Source: Granulicella sp. L60 (GTDB lineage: Bacteria > Acidobacteriota > Terriglobia > Terriglobales > Acidobacteriaceae). From it: a stretch of DNA of 64,000 bases. The stretch spans positions 80,991-144,990 of the forward strand of contig NZ_LMUR01000001.1 of NCBI RefSeq assembly GCF_009765825.1, read 5' to 3'. A model generated the notes under the pieces. It was not told the DNA's origin. It worked only from the letters and a program-made list of their open reading frames with translations, and searched no databases. Below are positions 16,169 to 23,521 of the stretch, one piece after another. Every line of letters begins with the position of its first letter. The first letter of the stretch is position 1. A program made the position numbers and the translations under genes.

Positions 16169-19145
16169 GAAGCGTCTTTCTTTCGGCATCTTCGGCCGCG
16201 GTGCGGGAGGCGGTGGGAGGATCGGCGATCAGCGCGGGGCGAGTTCCTGAAGAGGGGAACTCAAGCTGGAAGGCGGTGCCGACGCCGGGCTCGCTTTCGA
16301 CGTGGATCTTGCCGGCATGCTCCTGCATGATGCCGTAGCTGACGGCGAGGCCGAGGCCGGTGCCTTTGTGCTCGCCCTCCTGCGGCTTGGTCTTGGTGGT
16401 GAAGAATGGGTCGTAGATGCGATGGAGATGCTCGCGCTCGATGCCGCTGCCTGAGTCCTGAATGCGGACGAGGACGCGGCCGGAGCCGTTGAAGGTGGCG
16501 ATCTTGAGGGTGGCGTTGGGGAGGCCGAACATGGCGTCCTTGGCGTTGAGCATGAGATTGAGGATGACCTGCTGGAGCTTGCCCTGGTTGCCGTGGATAC
16601 GGGCGAGATGCGGATCGAAGTTGGTTTCGACGCGGATCTGCGAGGTCTTGAACTGATGCTCGAGGAGGGTGACGGTGTCGCGGAGCAGGGCGTTGAGGTC
16701 GAGCGGGGTGAACTCGGTGCCGCTGGTGCGGGAGAAGTTGAGCAGGCCGTTGACGATCTCGGAGGCGCGGAAGGTCTGCTGGGTGATCTTTTCGAGGACC
16801 GGGGCGAGGCGCTCGTCGTCGCGCATGTGCTTGGTGAGCATCTGGGTATAGCTGGAGATGACGGCGAGGGGAGTGTTGACCTCGTGGGCGACGCCGGCGG
16901 CGAGGAGGCCGATGGAGGAGAGTTTTTCTGCCTGGGTGAGCTGGGCTTCGAGGTGGATGCGGTCGGTGATGTCGTCGACCAGGATGATGCGGCCTACGGC
17001 GATGAGGTCGCGGGTGACGAGCGGGGCGATGGCGATGTTGGCGATGCGGGCCTGGCCGTTGGGGAGGGTGAGGCGGAACTTGTAGAGGGTGTGGGTGCCC
17101 TGTTCGTTGCGCACGGAGTTGAAGCGGGAGACGAAGTCCGCGGGCAGGATGGCGGAGAGCGGCTGGTGGAGGACTTCGCCGCGAGGCCTGGAGTACATGC
17201 CCTCCATCTGGGTGTTCCAGCTCTCGATGCGGTCTTCGAGGTCTACGGCGAAGACGCCGATGTTGATGGACTCGACGATGTTCTCGTGGAACTCCTTGAG
17301 GCTCTCGAACTCGGTGATTTTTTGTTCGAGGCGGCGGTAGAGCTGGGCGTTCTGGATGGCGATGCCGATATAGCCGGCGAGGGATTCGAGCAGCTCCATA
17401 TCTTCGCTGGAGAGGAAGTCGCCGTCGTCGGTGCGGCCGAGGCCGATGACGGCGACGGTGCGGGTGCCTCCGCCTTCGCGGTTGGCGACGCGGCAGGGGA
17501 GGTAGTAGTTGAGGTCGAGGCGGCCGGCGCTGTGACGCTGGGCTTCGGGAAGGCGAAGGACCTGCTGGGGGTTCTCGAGGAAGATGTGGTTGTTGGCGTC
17601 GGGGCGGTCGAAGTCGAGGAAGCGGACGTCGAGGGCGCGGAGGTCGGCGGACTGGAGGTTGGTGAGGCCGTGGGAGGCGGCGAGATCGAAGTGGCGTGCG
17701 CTGGAGTGGGCTTCGCCTTCGGAGGCGAGGAAGACGGCGACGCGGGTGACGAGGAGGGTCTGGGGGAGACGCTCGACGATGGAGTCGAGGAGGGCGCGGA
17801 GGTCGGTCTGGGAGTTGATGCCGCGGCCGAACTCGACGAGTGTCTCGCGGTAGTCGAAGCGCTTCTGGTCGAAGACGCGGTCTACGCGGGCCTGGATGGC
17901 GCGCTTGAGCGGCTCGAAGACGATGCCGGTGATGATGATGCCGGCCATGAGGCCGTAGATGCGAAGGCCGGGCAGGCGGGTGTGGACGAGCTCCGCGGTG
18001 ACGGCGACGATGCCGAAGTAGAGGCCGACGAGCGAGGCGGTGGCGAGGGTGTAGGTGACGCCGCGCTTGAAGATGAGGTCGACGTCCATGAGGCGGTAGC
18101 GGACGATAGCCCAGCTGAAGGTGAGCGGGATGATGACGAGCGAGAGTCCGGCCAGCCGGGTGAGGTAGGTGGGGACGTACCAGTCGGCGAGGTAGGGGAT
18201 GACGTTGAGCAGGGTGAAGGGAATGACCGCGATGAGGGTGCCGCGGGTGAGCCACTTGAGCTGCTGGCGCTCGAGGGCGGACTCTGCCCAGCGGTAGCGG
18301 AGACGGAAGACGATGGCGGCGATGACGTAGTAGAGGGCCAGGTAGCCGAGGTCGATCTGGTCGAGACGGTGGAGCAGGACTTCGGTGGCCGACCAGAAGT
18401 GGATGGCGGTGTACTGCAGGCCGATGAGGAAGATTCCCGGGATGTAGAGGAGGCCGCTGAGGAGGCGTCGGCCTAGGCGGTTGCGCTGGTGGGAGGCGAA
18501 GTTATCCGAGAAGCTGACGGCAAAGTGGAGGAAAAGGGCTGGCTGGAGGGCCTGCGCGCCCATGTTGCCCCAGTAGATGAACCAGTCGAAGGTGCCTGGC
18601 TGGCCGGTCGCTCGGAAGCTATAGAGGACGAACGAGGCGAGGCAGAAGATGTAAAAGTGGATGGACTTGGGCGCGGTCCAGCGTCGGAAGAGGACGTAGA
18701 TGCCGATGCAGAGGTAGACGAGCGCGATGAAACGGAAGCCCTGGTTGATGGAGCGATCTTTGGGCTCCAGGATGACCTGAATGTCGAGGCGGGTAGCTCC
18801 GTTGAGGTCGATGGAGTGGGGAACGGGGCGGAGGATGGAGTAGGTGGCGTGGGCCCAGATGCCGCTGCGGAACATCTCCCGGGTGAGAGGGGCTACGCGG
18901 GGGGTGGGCTGGTCGTCTATGCTGACGAGGATGTCGCCGGTGCGGATGCCGGCGCGGTGGCCGGGGGAGTCTGCGGGGACGCGTTCGGCTCGGAGGCCAC
19001 CCGAGGCTTCAATCCACCAGATACCGTCGGTCGGGACGTCGAAGCTGTTTTCCTGCTGAAAGTTAAAAGCTGCGAGAACGCATGCCGCAACCGTGGCTAA
19101 GGCAAGGACGATGGCCAAGACACGGGTTTGAACGGCATTCTTCAT
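16161..19145 (-). CDS. Large membrane histidine kinase with PDZ, GAF and PAS domains
   Basis: A 994-residue kinase. An N-terminal membrane helix is followed by an extracytoplasmic PDZ-like segment (VPADSPGHRAGIRTGDILVS), then a run of about seven membrane helices (roughly residues 135-375), a GAF domain (about 430-610), a coiled stretch, a PAS domain (about 630-745), a HisKA box with the phosphoacceptor His in GVAHEVNTPLAVISSY, and HATPase motifs LMLNAKDAM, IQDSGSGI and GTGLGLAVSYGIM. It is the partner of the overlapping sigma-54 regulator. The mixture of external PDZ and multi-pass sensor is unusual; the signal is unknown, perhaps envelope state. Confidence 0.92.
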   Translation of the reverse strand: MKNAVQTRVLAIVLALATVAACVLAAFNFQQENSFDVPTDGIWWIEASGGLRAERVPADSPGHRAGIRTGDILVSIDDQPTPRVAPLTREMFRSGIWAHATYSILRPVPHSIDLNGATRLDIQVILEPKDRSINQGFRFIALVYLCIGIYVLFRRWTAPKSIHFYIFCLASFVLYSFRATGQPGTFDWFIYWGNMGAQALQPALFLHFAVSFSDNFASHQRNRLGRRLLSGLLYIPGIFLIGLQYTAIHFWSATEVLLHRLDQIDLGYLALYYVIAAIVFRLRYRWAESALERQQLKWLTRGTLIAVIPFTLLNVIPYLADWYVPTYLTRLAGLSLVIIPLTFSWAIVRYRLMDVDLIFKRGVTYTLATASLVGLYFGIVAVTAELVHTRLPGLRIYGLMAGIIITGIVFEPLKRAIQARVDRVFDQKRFDYRETLVEFGRGINSQTDLRALLDSIVERLPQTLLVTRVAVFLASEGEAHSSARHFDLAASHGLTNLQSADLRALDVRFLDFDRPDANNHIFLENPQQVLRLPEAQRHSAGRLDLNYYLPCRVANREGGGTRTVAVIGLGRTDDGDFLSSEDMELLESLAGYIGIAIQNAQLYRRLEQKITEFESLKEFHENIVESINIGVFAVDLEDRIESWNTQMEGMYSRPRGEVLHQPLSAILPADFVSRFNSVRNEQGTHTLYKFRLTLPNGQARIANIAIAPLVTRDLIAVGRIILVDDITDRIHLEAQLTQAEKLSSIGLLAAGVAHEVNTPLAVISSYTQMLTKHMRDDERLAPVLEKITQQTFRASEIVNGLLNFSRTSGTEFTPLDLNALLRDTVTLLEHQFKTSQIRVETNFDPHLARIHGNQGKLQQVILNLMLNAKDAMFGLPNATLKIATFNGSGRVLVRIQDSGSGIEREHLHRIYDPFFTTKTKPQEGEHKGTGLGLAVSYGIMQEHAGKIHVESEPGVGTAFQLEFPSSGTRPALIADPPTASRTAAEDAERKTLHV

Positions 19146-19181
19146 GGGGAGAAGTGCATTAGGTTATTAGCTTAACGTTAA

Positions 19182-19196
19182 GCATCTGGACAACCA
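19182..19196 (-). promoter_or_regulatory. Candidate sigma-54 promoter of the kinase-regulator operon
   Basis: On the minus strand TGGTTGTCCAGATGCT-like sequence contains GG, ten bases, GC, the invariant -24/-12 spacing, with TGG and TGC contexts matching the consensus TGGCACG-N4-TTGC. It lies 37 bases upstream of the kinase start at 19145. The central bases fit poorly, so this is a weaker match than its divergent partner. Confidence 0.35.
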
Positions 19197-19472
19197 AACC
19201 CAAAATGGGCCTGAATGCACCAATTCGAGGTCAATTTGGTGTTTCTTTATACAGAAAATCATATCCCATTCCGCAATTTTACGAGTGAGGATAAGTTAAC
19301 CGTACGGAACTTCAGGTGATTCGGTTCGAAGTTGCGTCGTTTCGTGGCGTGAATCATGTTGGCGATGCAGATTTCTCGGAGAGAGAATCAACGGTTTCTA
19401 CGATCCACGTATTTATTTTGAATTTTATTTTTTTTATTCTTTTCATGATTCTGTAACATAAAAATCTGGCTA

Positions 19473-19487
19473 TGGTTCGGGAATTGC
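19473..19487 (+). promoter_or_regulatory. Candidate sigma-54 promoter of the alpha/beta hydrolase
   Basis: TGGTTCGGGAATTGC has GG-N10-GC spacing with a TTGC -12 element, close to the sigma-54 consensus. It ends 36 bases before the GTG start of the hydrolase at 19524. The neighbouring divergent operon encodes a sigma-54 activator, which makes the match more credible. Upstream DNA (19400-19460) is very AT-rich, suitable for activator or IHF-type bending. Confidence 0.5.
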
Positions 19488-19523
19488 GCGGGACCGTAGC
19501 TAAATCAGAAGAGGTGGCAGCAG

Positions 19524-20402
19524 GTGAACGGACGTACTGAGATCGAAGAGGCTTACGTGTTGGTGGACGGGGTGAAGGTCCATTACGAGCGCGCCGGTTC
19601 GGGTCGTCCTCTGATTCTGCTGCACGGTTTAGTAGGTTCGGCGCGGAACTGGCGGCGCAATATCGATTTCCTCTCTCGTGATTCGAGCGTGTACGCTCTC
19701 GATCTTTGCAATATGGGTGAGTCGGAGCGGGTTCCGGGGCTGGATGCTGGGCTTGCGGCGACGGCTGACCGACTGGCCGCCTACATGGATGCGCTGGAGA
19801 TTCCTGAAGCAGATATCGCGGCGCACTCTCATGGCGGTGCGGTGGCGATGATGTTGGCGGCGCGGCATCCGGACAGGGCGCGGAGCTTGATTCTGTTTGC
19901 TCCGGCAAATCCGTTCTGCGATCTTGGGCATCAGTTGATCCGGTTCTATCAGACTCGCTTCGGGGTGTGGTTTGCGCGGAAGATTCCGGCGTTGCCACGA
20001 CGACTGAAGGCGACGGCGTTGAGCAGGATGTATGGCGATCCTTCGCGGGTGTATGAGGGTGCTCTCGAGGGCTATATCGAGGGGCTGCATATTCCGGGGA
20101 CGATGGACCACGTGATGCAGATTGTGCAGCGCTGGTTTGTGGATATGGGGCTGCTGCGTTCGGCGTTGAGCGAGCTGGCGGCGAAGCCTACGCTGCTGAT
20201 CTGGGGCGATCGCGATCGGGCTGTGGGGTTGCCGTCGGGACGTGAGTTGCAGAAGATGTTGACACAGTCGAGGCTGATGGTGCTTCAGGGCGTCGGGCAT
20301 ATTGCGTTTGAAGAGATGCCGGAGATCTGCAACCAGGCGATGAGGGAGTGGCTGTCGAATCCTGTGTTGGCTGATCTGAAAATGCCAATTAAAGCGGCTT
20401 AA
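19524..20402 (+). CDS. Alpha/beta-fold hydrolase
   Basis: A 292-residue single-domain hydrolase. The oxyanion motif is LLHGLVGSARNW, the nucleophile elbow AHSHGG (Ser), the acid GDRDRAVG and the catalytic His in GVGHIAFEE, in the normal order. No signal peptide. The GTG at 19524 is preceded by an AGGTGG box. Substrate cannot be read from sequence; the family includes esterases, haloperoxidase-like and C-C hydrolases. It is divergent from the kinase/sigma-54-regulator operon and has a sigma-54-like promoter match, so it may be a target of that regulator. Confidence 0.85.
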   Translation: MNGRTEIEEAYVLVDGVKVHYERAGSGRPLILLHGLVGSARNWRRNIDFLSRDSSVYALDLCNMGESERVPGLDAGLAATADRLAAYMDALEIPEADIAAHSHGGAVAMMLAARHPDRARSLILFAPANPFCDLGHQLIRFYQTRFGVWFARKIPALPRRLKATALSRMYGDPSRVYEGALEGYIEGLHIPGTMDHVMQIVQRWFVDMGLLRSALSELAAKPTLLIWGDRDRAVGLPSGRELQKMLTQSRLMVLQGVGHIAFEEMPEICNQAMREWLSNPVLADLKMPIKAA

Positions 20403-20412
20403 AAGATTAAAC

Positions 20413-20473
20413 AGATAGGTCCTGCCGGACGGGCCTACTGCTCGTGGGGAGGTCACTTCGTGACTTGTATACC
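20413..20473 (+). repeat. 61-base dispersed repeat, left inverted copy
   Basis: This stretch, containing TCCTGCCGGACGGGCC and GGGAGGTCACTTCGTGAC, is matched as reverse complement at 20569-20629 with 57 of 61 bases identical by my alignment. A third, more diverged copy is at 37079. The two copies face each other across 95 bases, so the transcript between the two convergent genes could fold into a very long stem. Confidence 0.8.
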
Positions 20474-20568
20474 TGTCGTGGCAGGATCATCTTCTATGAG
20501 CCTTGCGTTGCTCGGCAATGATCATTCCGACCAGCGGGAGGACCTTTGCTGATGATGACTGCGTGACC

Positions 20569-20629
20569 GGTATACGCGTCACGAAGTGACCTCCCCACGA
20601 GTAGTGGGCCCGTCCGGCAGGACCTATCT
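20569..20629 (-). repeat. 61-base dispersed repeat, right inverted copy
   Basis: Reverse-complement partner of 20413-20473. The pair fills the gap between two convergent hydrolase genes (stops at 20402 and 20632) and may act as a terminator. The 95-base spacer also contains the tract GCTCGGCAAT, which recurs after the third copy near 37174, so the full element is longer than 61 bases. Confidence 0.8.
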
Positions 20630-20631
20630 TT

Positions 20632-21333
20632 CTAGAGATTGAACTGATTGTGTAGCCAGTCGCAGATGTGCTCCTGCATGACGTTGAGCTTGGCACCGAG
20701 TGAGTTCGGCGATGGCTGAAAGAAGTGGTCGGCTCCTTCGACCCAGAAGAGTTCTTTTGGCTGGGGTGCTCGCTCGAATACACCCTCCATGACATCGCGT
20801 GGGCCGTACTCGTCGTGATCGCCGCTGATGAAGAGCTTGGGCTGAGTGCACTGGGGAAGGAAGCCGTAGGTGTAGTCGCGGCCTGCGGTGCGGACGGGGA
20901 CACCGAGACCGATGAGGCCTTTGACGCGTGGATCTCCGCAGCAGGCGCGGAGTCCTACATTGGAACCGAAGGAGAAGCCAGCGAAGAGGATGGGCAGGTG
21001 AAGATTTTGCTCGAGCCAATCGAGGGCGGCTTTGACGTCATCCTGTTCGCCTCGGCCCTCATCGTGCGCGCCTTCGCTGAGGCCGGTGCCGCGAAAGTTG
21101 AAGCGAAGGACGGGAAGGCCGAAGGAGGAGAAGGCCTTCATGGCGTGATAGACGACCTTGTTGTGCATGGTGCCGCCGCCAGCGGGGTGCGGGTGGCAGA
21201 CGATGGCGGCGTAGGGTGCGTCGTCGCGGCCGGTGTTGAGGAGCGCTTCGAGGTGGCCGGCAGGGCCGCGAAGATCGTCGATGGATCGGATCTGTGAGGA
21301 TGTGTTTTGCGGTGTCGGGATTGCTTGGGTCAT
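20632..21333 (-). CDS. Alpha/beta hydrolase of the COG2945 (KANL3/Tex30-like) type
   Basis: A 233-residue cytoplasmic hydrolase. Features: the IVCHPHPAGGGTMHNKVV segment near the N-terminus, LRFNFRGTGLSEG, the nucleophile elbow FAGFSFGS, the acid region ISGDHDEYGP and catalytic His in VEGADHFF. This layout is that of predicted alpha/beta hydrolases of COG2945. Function of the group is not settled. ATG at 21333; divergent from the M20 peptidase with only 64 bases between starts, which must hold both promoters. Convergent with the preceding hydrolase across the inverted repeat. Confidence 0.85.
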   Translation of the reverse strand: MTQAIPTPQNTSSQIRSIDDLRGPAGHLEALLNTGRDDAPYAAIVCHPHPAGGGTMHNKVVYHAMKAFSSFGLPVLRFNFRGTGLSEGAHDEGRGEQDDVKAALDWLEQNLHLPILFAGFSFGSNVGLRACCGDPRVKGLIGLGVPVRTAGRDYTYGFLPQCTQPKLFISGDHDEYGPRDVMEGVFERAPQPKELFWVEGADHFFQPSPNSLGAKLNVMQEHICDWLHNQFNL

Positions 21334-21397
21334 CGTCTTTAGTTTATCGGGTGCAGTATTACTTTTTATTTATATGCGATCACGTATGCTGGAATTC

Positions 21398-22438
21398 ATG
21401 GCAATTGACCCGATTCAACTGACGAAAGAGCTTGTCGATATTGAGTCCACGACGTATGGCGAAGGCGCTGCGGGAGCGTTTCTGTATGAGTATCTGTCGG
21501 CGCAGCGGTATGCGGTAGAACGGATGGATGTGGCGCAGCCGGATCGGACGCTGACGCCGGGAGCGGGGACGGGGGAGCGCTTCAATGTGTATGCTGCGCT
21601 GCCGGGAGTGACTCCGGATGTGGTGCTTTCGACGCACATGGATACGGTGCCTCCGTTCTTCGGTTGTACGGAGGATGATGAGTTTTTGTATGGCCGCGGA
21701 ACGTGCGATGCGAAGGGGATTATCGCGGCGCAGGTGGCGGCTGCGGACCGACTGCGCGAGAGCGGCGTGAAGGTTGGGCTGCTGTTTGTGGTAGGCGAGG
21801 AACGCGACTCGGCGGGTGCGGCGGTGGCGAATACACGGCCGAAGGGGTCGCGATTTTTGATCAACGGCGAGCCGACGGATAATCGGCTGGCGCTGGCGTC
21901 GAAGGGTGCGCTGAGGGTGGAGCTTCGCGCGAAGGGACGGATGGCGCACTCGGCTTATCCGGAGCTGGGCGAGTCTGCGATCGATAAGCTGGTGGAGGCG
22001 CTGCATGATGTGCTGGCGCTGCCGCTGCCGGTCGAGCCGGAGATTGGGCCATCGACGTTGAACATTGGATTGATCGAGGGTGGACGTGCTCCGAATGTGA
22101 TTGCAGATAAGGCGGAGGCACATATTCTGGTTAGGCTGGTGGGGCCGTCGGAGGGGATCAAGCGATCGATCATTGAGGTGGTGGGGGATCGGGCGGATGT
22201 GATGTTCAGCCTGGATCTGCCGTTTGTACGGATGCGGAAGGTGGGGGCTCTGCCGACGATGGTGGCGAAGTTTACGACGGATATTCCGAAGCTGACGGCG
22301 TGGGGCGAGCCGTTTCTGCTGGGTCCGGGGTCGATCCATGTAGCGCATACCCCGAAGGAGAAGATCGCGAAGAAGGAGCTACTGGAGTGCGTGGATCTGT
22401 ATGTCGATCTGGCGACGGATCTGGTGGCGAAGGGCTAG
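21398..22438 (+). CDS. M20 metallopeptidase, ArgE/DapE/carboxypeptidase family
   Basis: A 346-residue zinc hydrolase. Metal-binding and catalytic motifs: LSTHMDTVPPF (His, Asp), GRGTCDAKGIIAAQ (Asp), VVGEERDSAGA (general-base Glu and metal Glu) and, at the C-terminus, GPGSIHVAHTPKE (His). Dimerisation domain lies in the middle. I chose ATG 21398 (GGA five bases upstream); ATGs at 21374 and 21386 are in frame. It could be a deacetylase or succinyl-diaminopimelate desuccinylase-like enzyme; without arginine or lysine genes nearby the substrate is open. The next gene follows after nine bases. Confidence 0.85.
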   Translation: MAIDPIQLTKELVDIESTTYGEGAAGAFLYEYLSAQRYAVERMDVAQPDRTLTPGAGTGERFNVYAALPGVTPDVVLSTHMDTVPPFFGCTEDDEFLYGRGTCDAKGIIAAQVAAADRLRESGVKVGLLFVVGEERDSAGAAVANTRPKGSRFLINGEPTDNRLALASKGALRVELRAKGRMAHSAYPELGESAIDKLVEALHDVLALPLPVEPEIGPSTLNIGLIEGGRAPNVIADKAEAHILVRLVGPSEGIKRSIIEVVGDRADVMFSLDLPFVRMRKVGALPTMVAKFTTDIPKLTAWGEPFLLGPGSIHVAHTPKEKIAKKELLECVDLYVDLATDLVAKG

Positions 22439-22447
22439 GCGGCGCGG

Positions 22448-23065
22448 ATGAGGCTTGGGGGGAAGCTACTGGTTGGTGTGATTGCGATGATGACGATCGC
22501 GGTCGTCTGTGCTGCGTTTGTCTATCGAACGATTCCGAATCACAACGCTGATTTGAATCACTTCGATACGTTGATTGTGCTGGGAACTCCGGCTAACGCG
22601 GATGGGACGGCGTCGGCGGAGCAGCGGGAGCGCACGTTGGAGGGGGTTCGCGAGTTTCAGGCGGGCGTTGCACCGTATGTGATCTTCACTGGAGGGGCGG
22701 CGCATAACCGGTTCGTCGAGGCTCATGTGATGGCGGCGCTGGCGATGGAGCGGGGCGTTCCGGCGAGTGCGATCTTTGAGGAAGGCCGGGCGCAGAATAC
22801 GATCCAAAACATTTTTTATAGTGAACAGATCATGGCGGCTCATCACTGGGCGAGCGCGGAGGTTATTAGTTCGCCGAGCCATCTGCCTCGGACCGGGCTG
22901 ATTCTGCAGCACTATACGTTTGCGTGGCGGACTCATGCTGCGCCGTGGCCAGCGGAGTATACGTGGTGGGAGCGTGGGGCGAGGTTTTGTCTGGAGGCTG
23001 AGTACTGCCTGAAGCTTCGTGTGTTTGGTTTTCCGCGGACGCCTTATCTGCCGCGTCATGTCTGA
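22448..23065 (+). CDS. DUF218/YdcF-SanA-like membrane-anchored protein
   Basis: A 205-residue protein with an N-terminal hydrophobic anchor (LLVGVIAMMTIAVVCAAFVY) and the DUF218 core: DTLIVLGTPAN, YVIFTGGAAHNRFVEA, ERGVPASAIFEEGRAQNTIQ and VISSPSHLPRT. In E. coli the SanA/ElyC/YdcF group is tied to envelope integrity; the chemistry is unknown. It starts ten bases after the M20 peptidase stop, probably one transcript. Confidence 0.82.
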   Translation: MRLGGKLLVGVIAMMTIAVVCAAFVYRTIPNHNADLNHFDTLIVLGTPANADGTASAEQRERTLEGVREFQAGVAPYVIFTGGAAHNRFVEAHVMAALAMERGVPASAIFEEGRAQNTIQNIFYSEQIMAAHHWASAEVISSPSHLPRTGLILQHYTFAWRTHAAPWPAEYTWWERGARFCLEAEYCLKLRVFGFPRTPYLPRHV

Positions 23066-23077
23066 TTTGCGTAATGG

Positions 23078-23452
23078 CTAGCTGGAGATGATGCGGAAGG
23101 GAAGTGTGGATGCGTTGTCTTCGGCGAAGACGGCGGTCTCGTCGGGGTTGGCGGGGTTGTAGCGGATGTTGATGGTGGGGTTGCCCTTGGCGTTGGTCTC
23201 GGCTTCGCGGTGGACGAGGGCGATGCTGCGGAGGTAGCCGCCGAAGTACTCTCCGTTGACCTTGAAGTGGAAGCCGGCTTCGATCTGGTAGGGGGCGCCC
23301 GTGGTGGCGACGTCATCGTCGGCGGTGAGGACCTGCCAGTGGTTGATCTCGGCCTGGATGATGGGCCACTGCGCGGCGCGGGCGAGTCTCTGTTCGCGTT
23401 TGCGGCGGAGGAGGGTGCGACGGATCGCATCGATGGGGAAGATGCCAGCCAT
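23078..23452 (-). CDS. DUF3592-like protein
   Basis: A 124-residue protein with a basic N-terminus and the DUF3592 pattern: AQWPIIQAEINHWQVL, then EAGFHFKVNGEYFGG and INIRYNPANPDETAVF. Unlike many family members it lacks flanking membrane helices. It is convergent with the DUF218 gene (12-base gap) and divergent from dnaE. No function is known for the family. Confidence 0.75.
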   Translation of the reverse strand: MAGIFPIDAIRRTLLRRKREQRLARAAQWPIIQAEINHWQVLTADDDVATTGAPYQIEAGFHFKVNGEYFGGYLRSIALVHREAETNAKGNPTINIRYNPANPDETAVFAEDNASTLPFRIISS

Positions 23453-23521
23453 GGTTCATGATTCTAATACGAAGGTTTGTACCACGTTTTCCTAGGGGTG
23501 TAACGGAACTAAACTAGGGGT

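Noticed and set aside
16593..18476. Long open plus-strand frame antisense to the histidine kinase
   Set aside because: Its product is Asp/Glu/Gly/Val low complexity, typical of the complement of a GC-rich gene; the minus strand has clear kinase domains.
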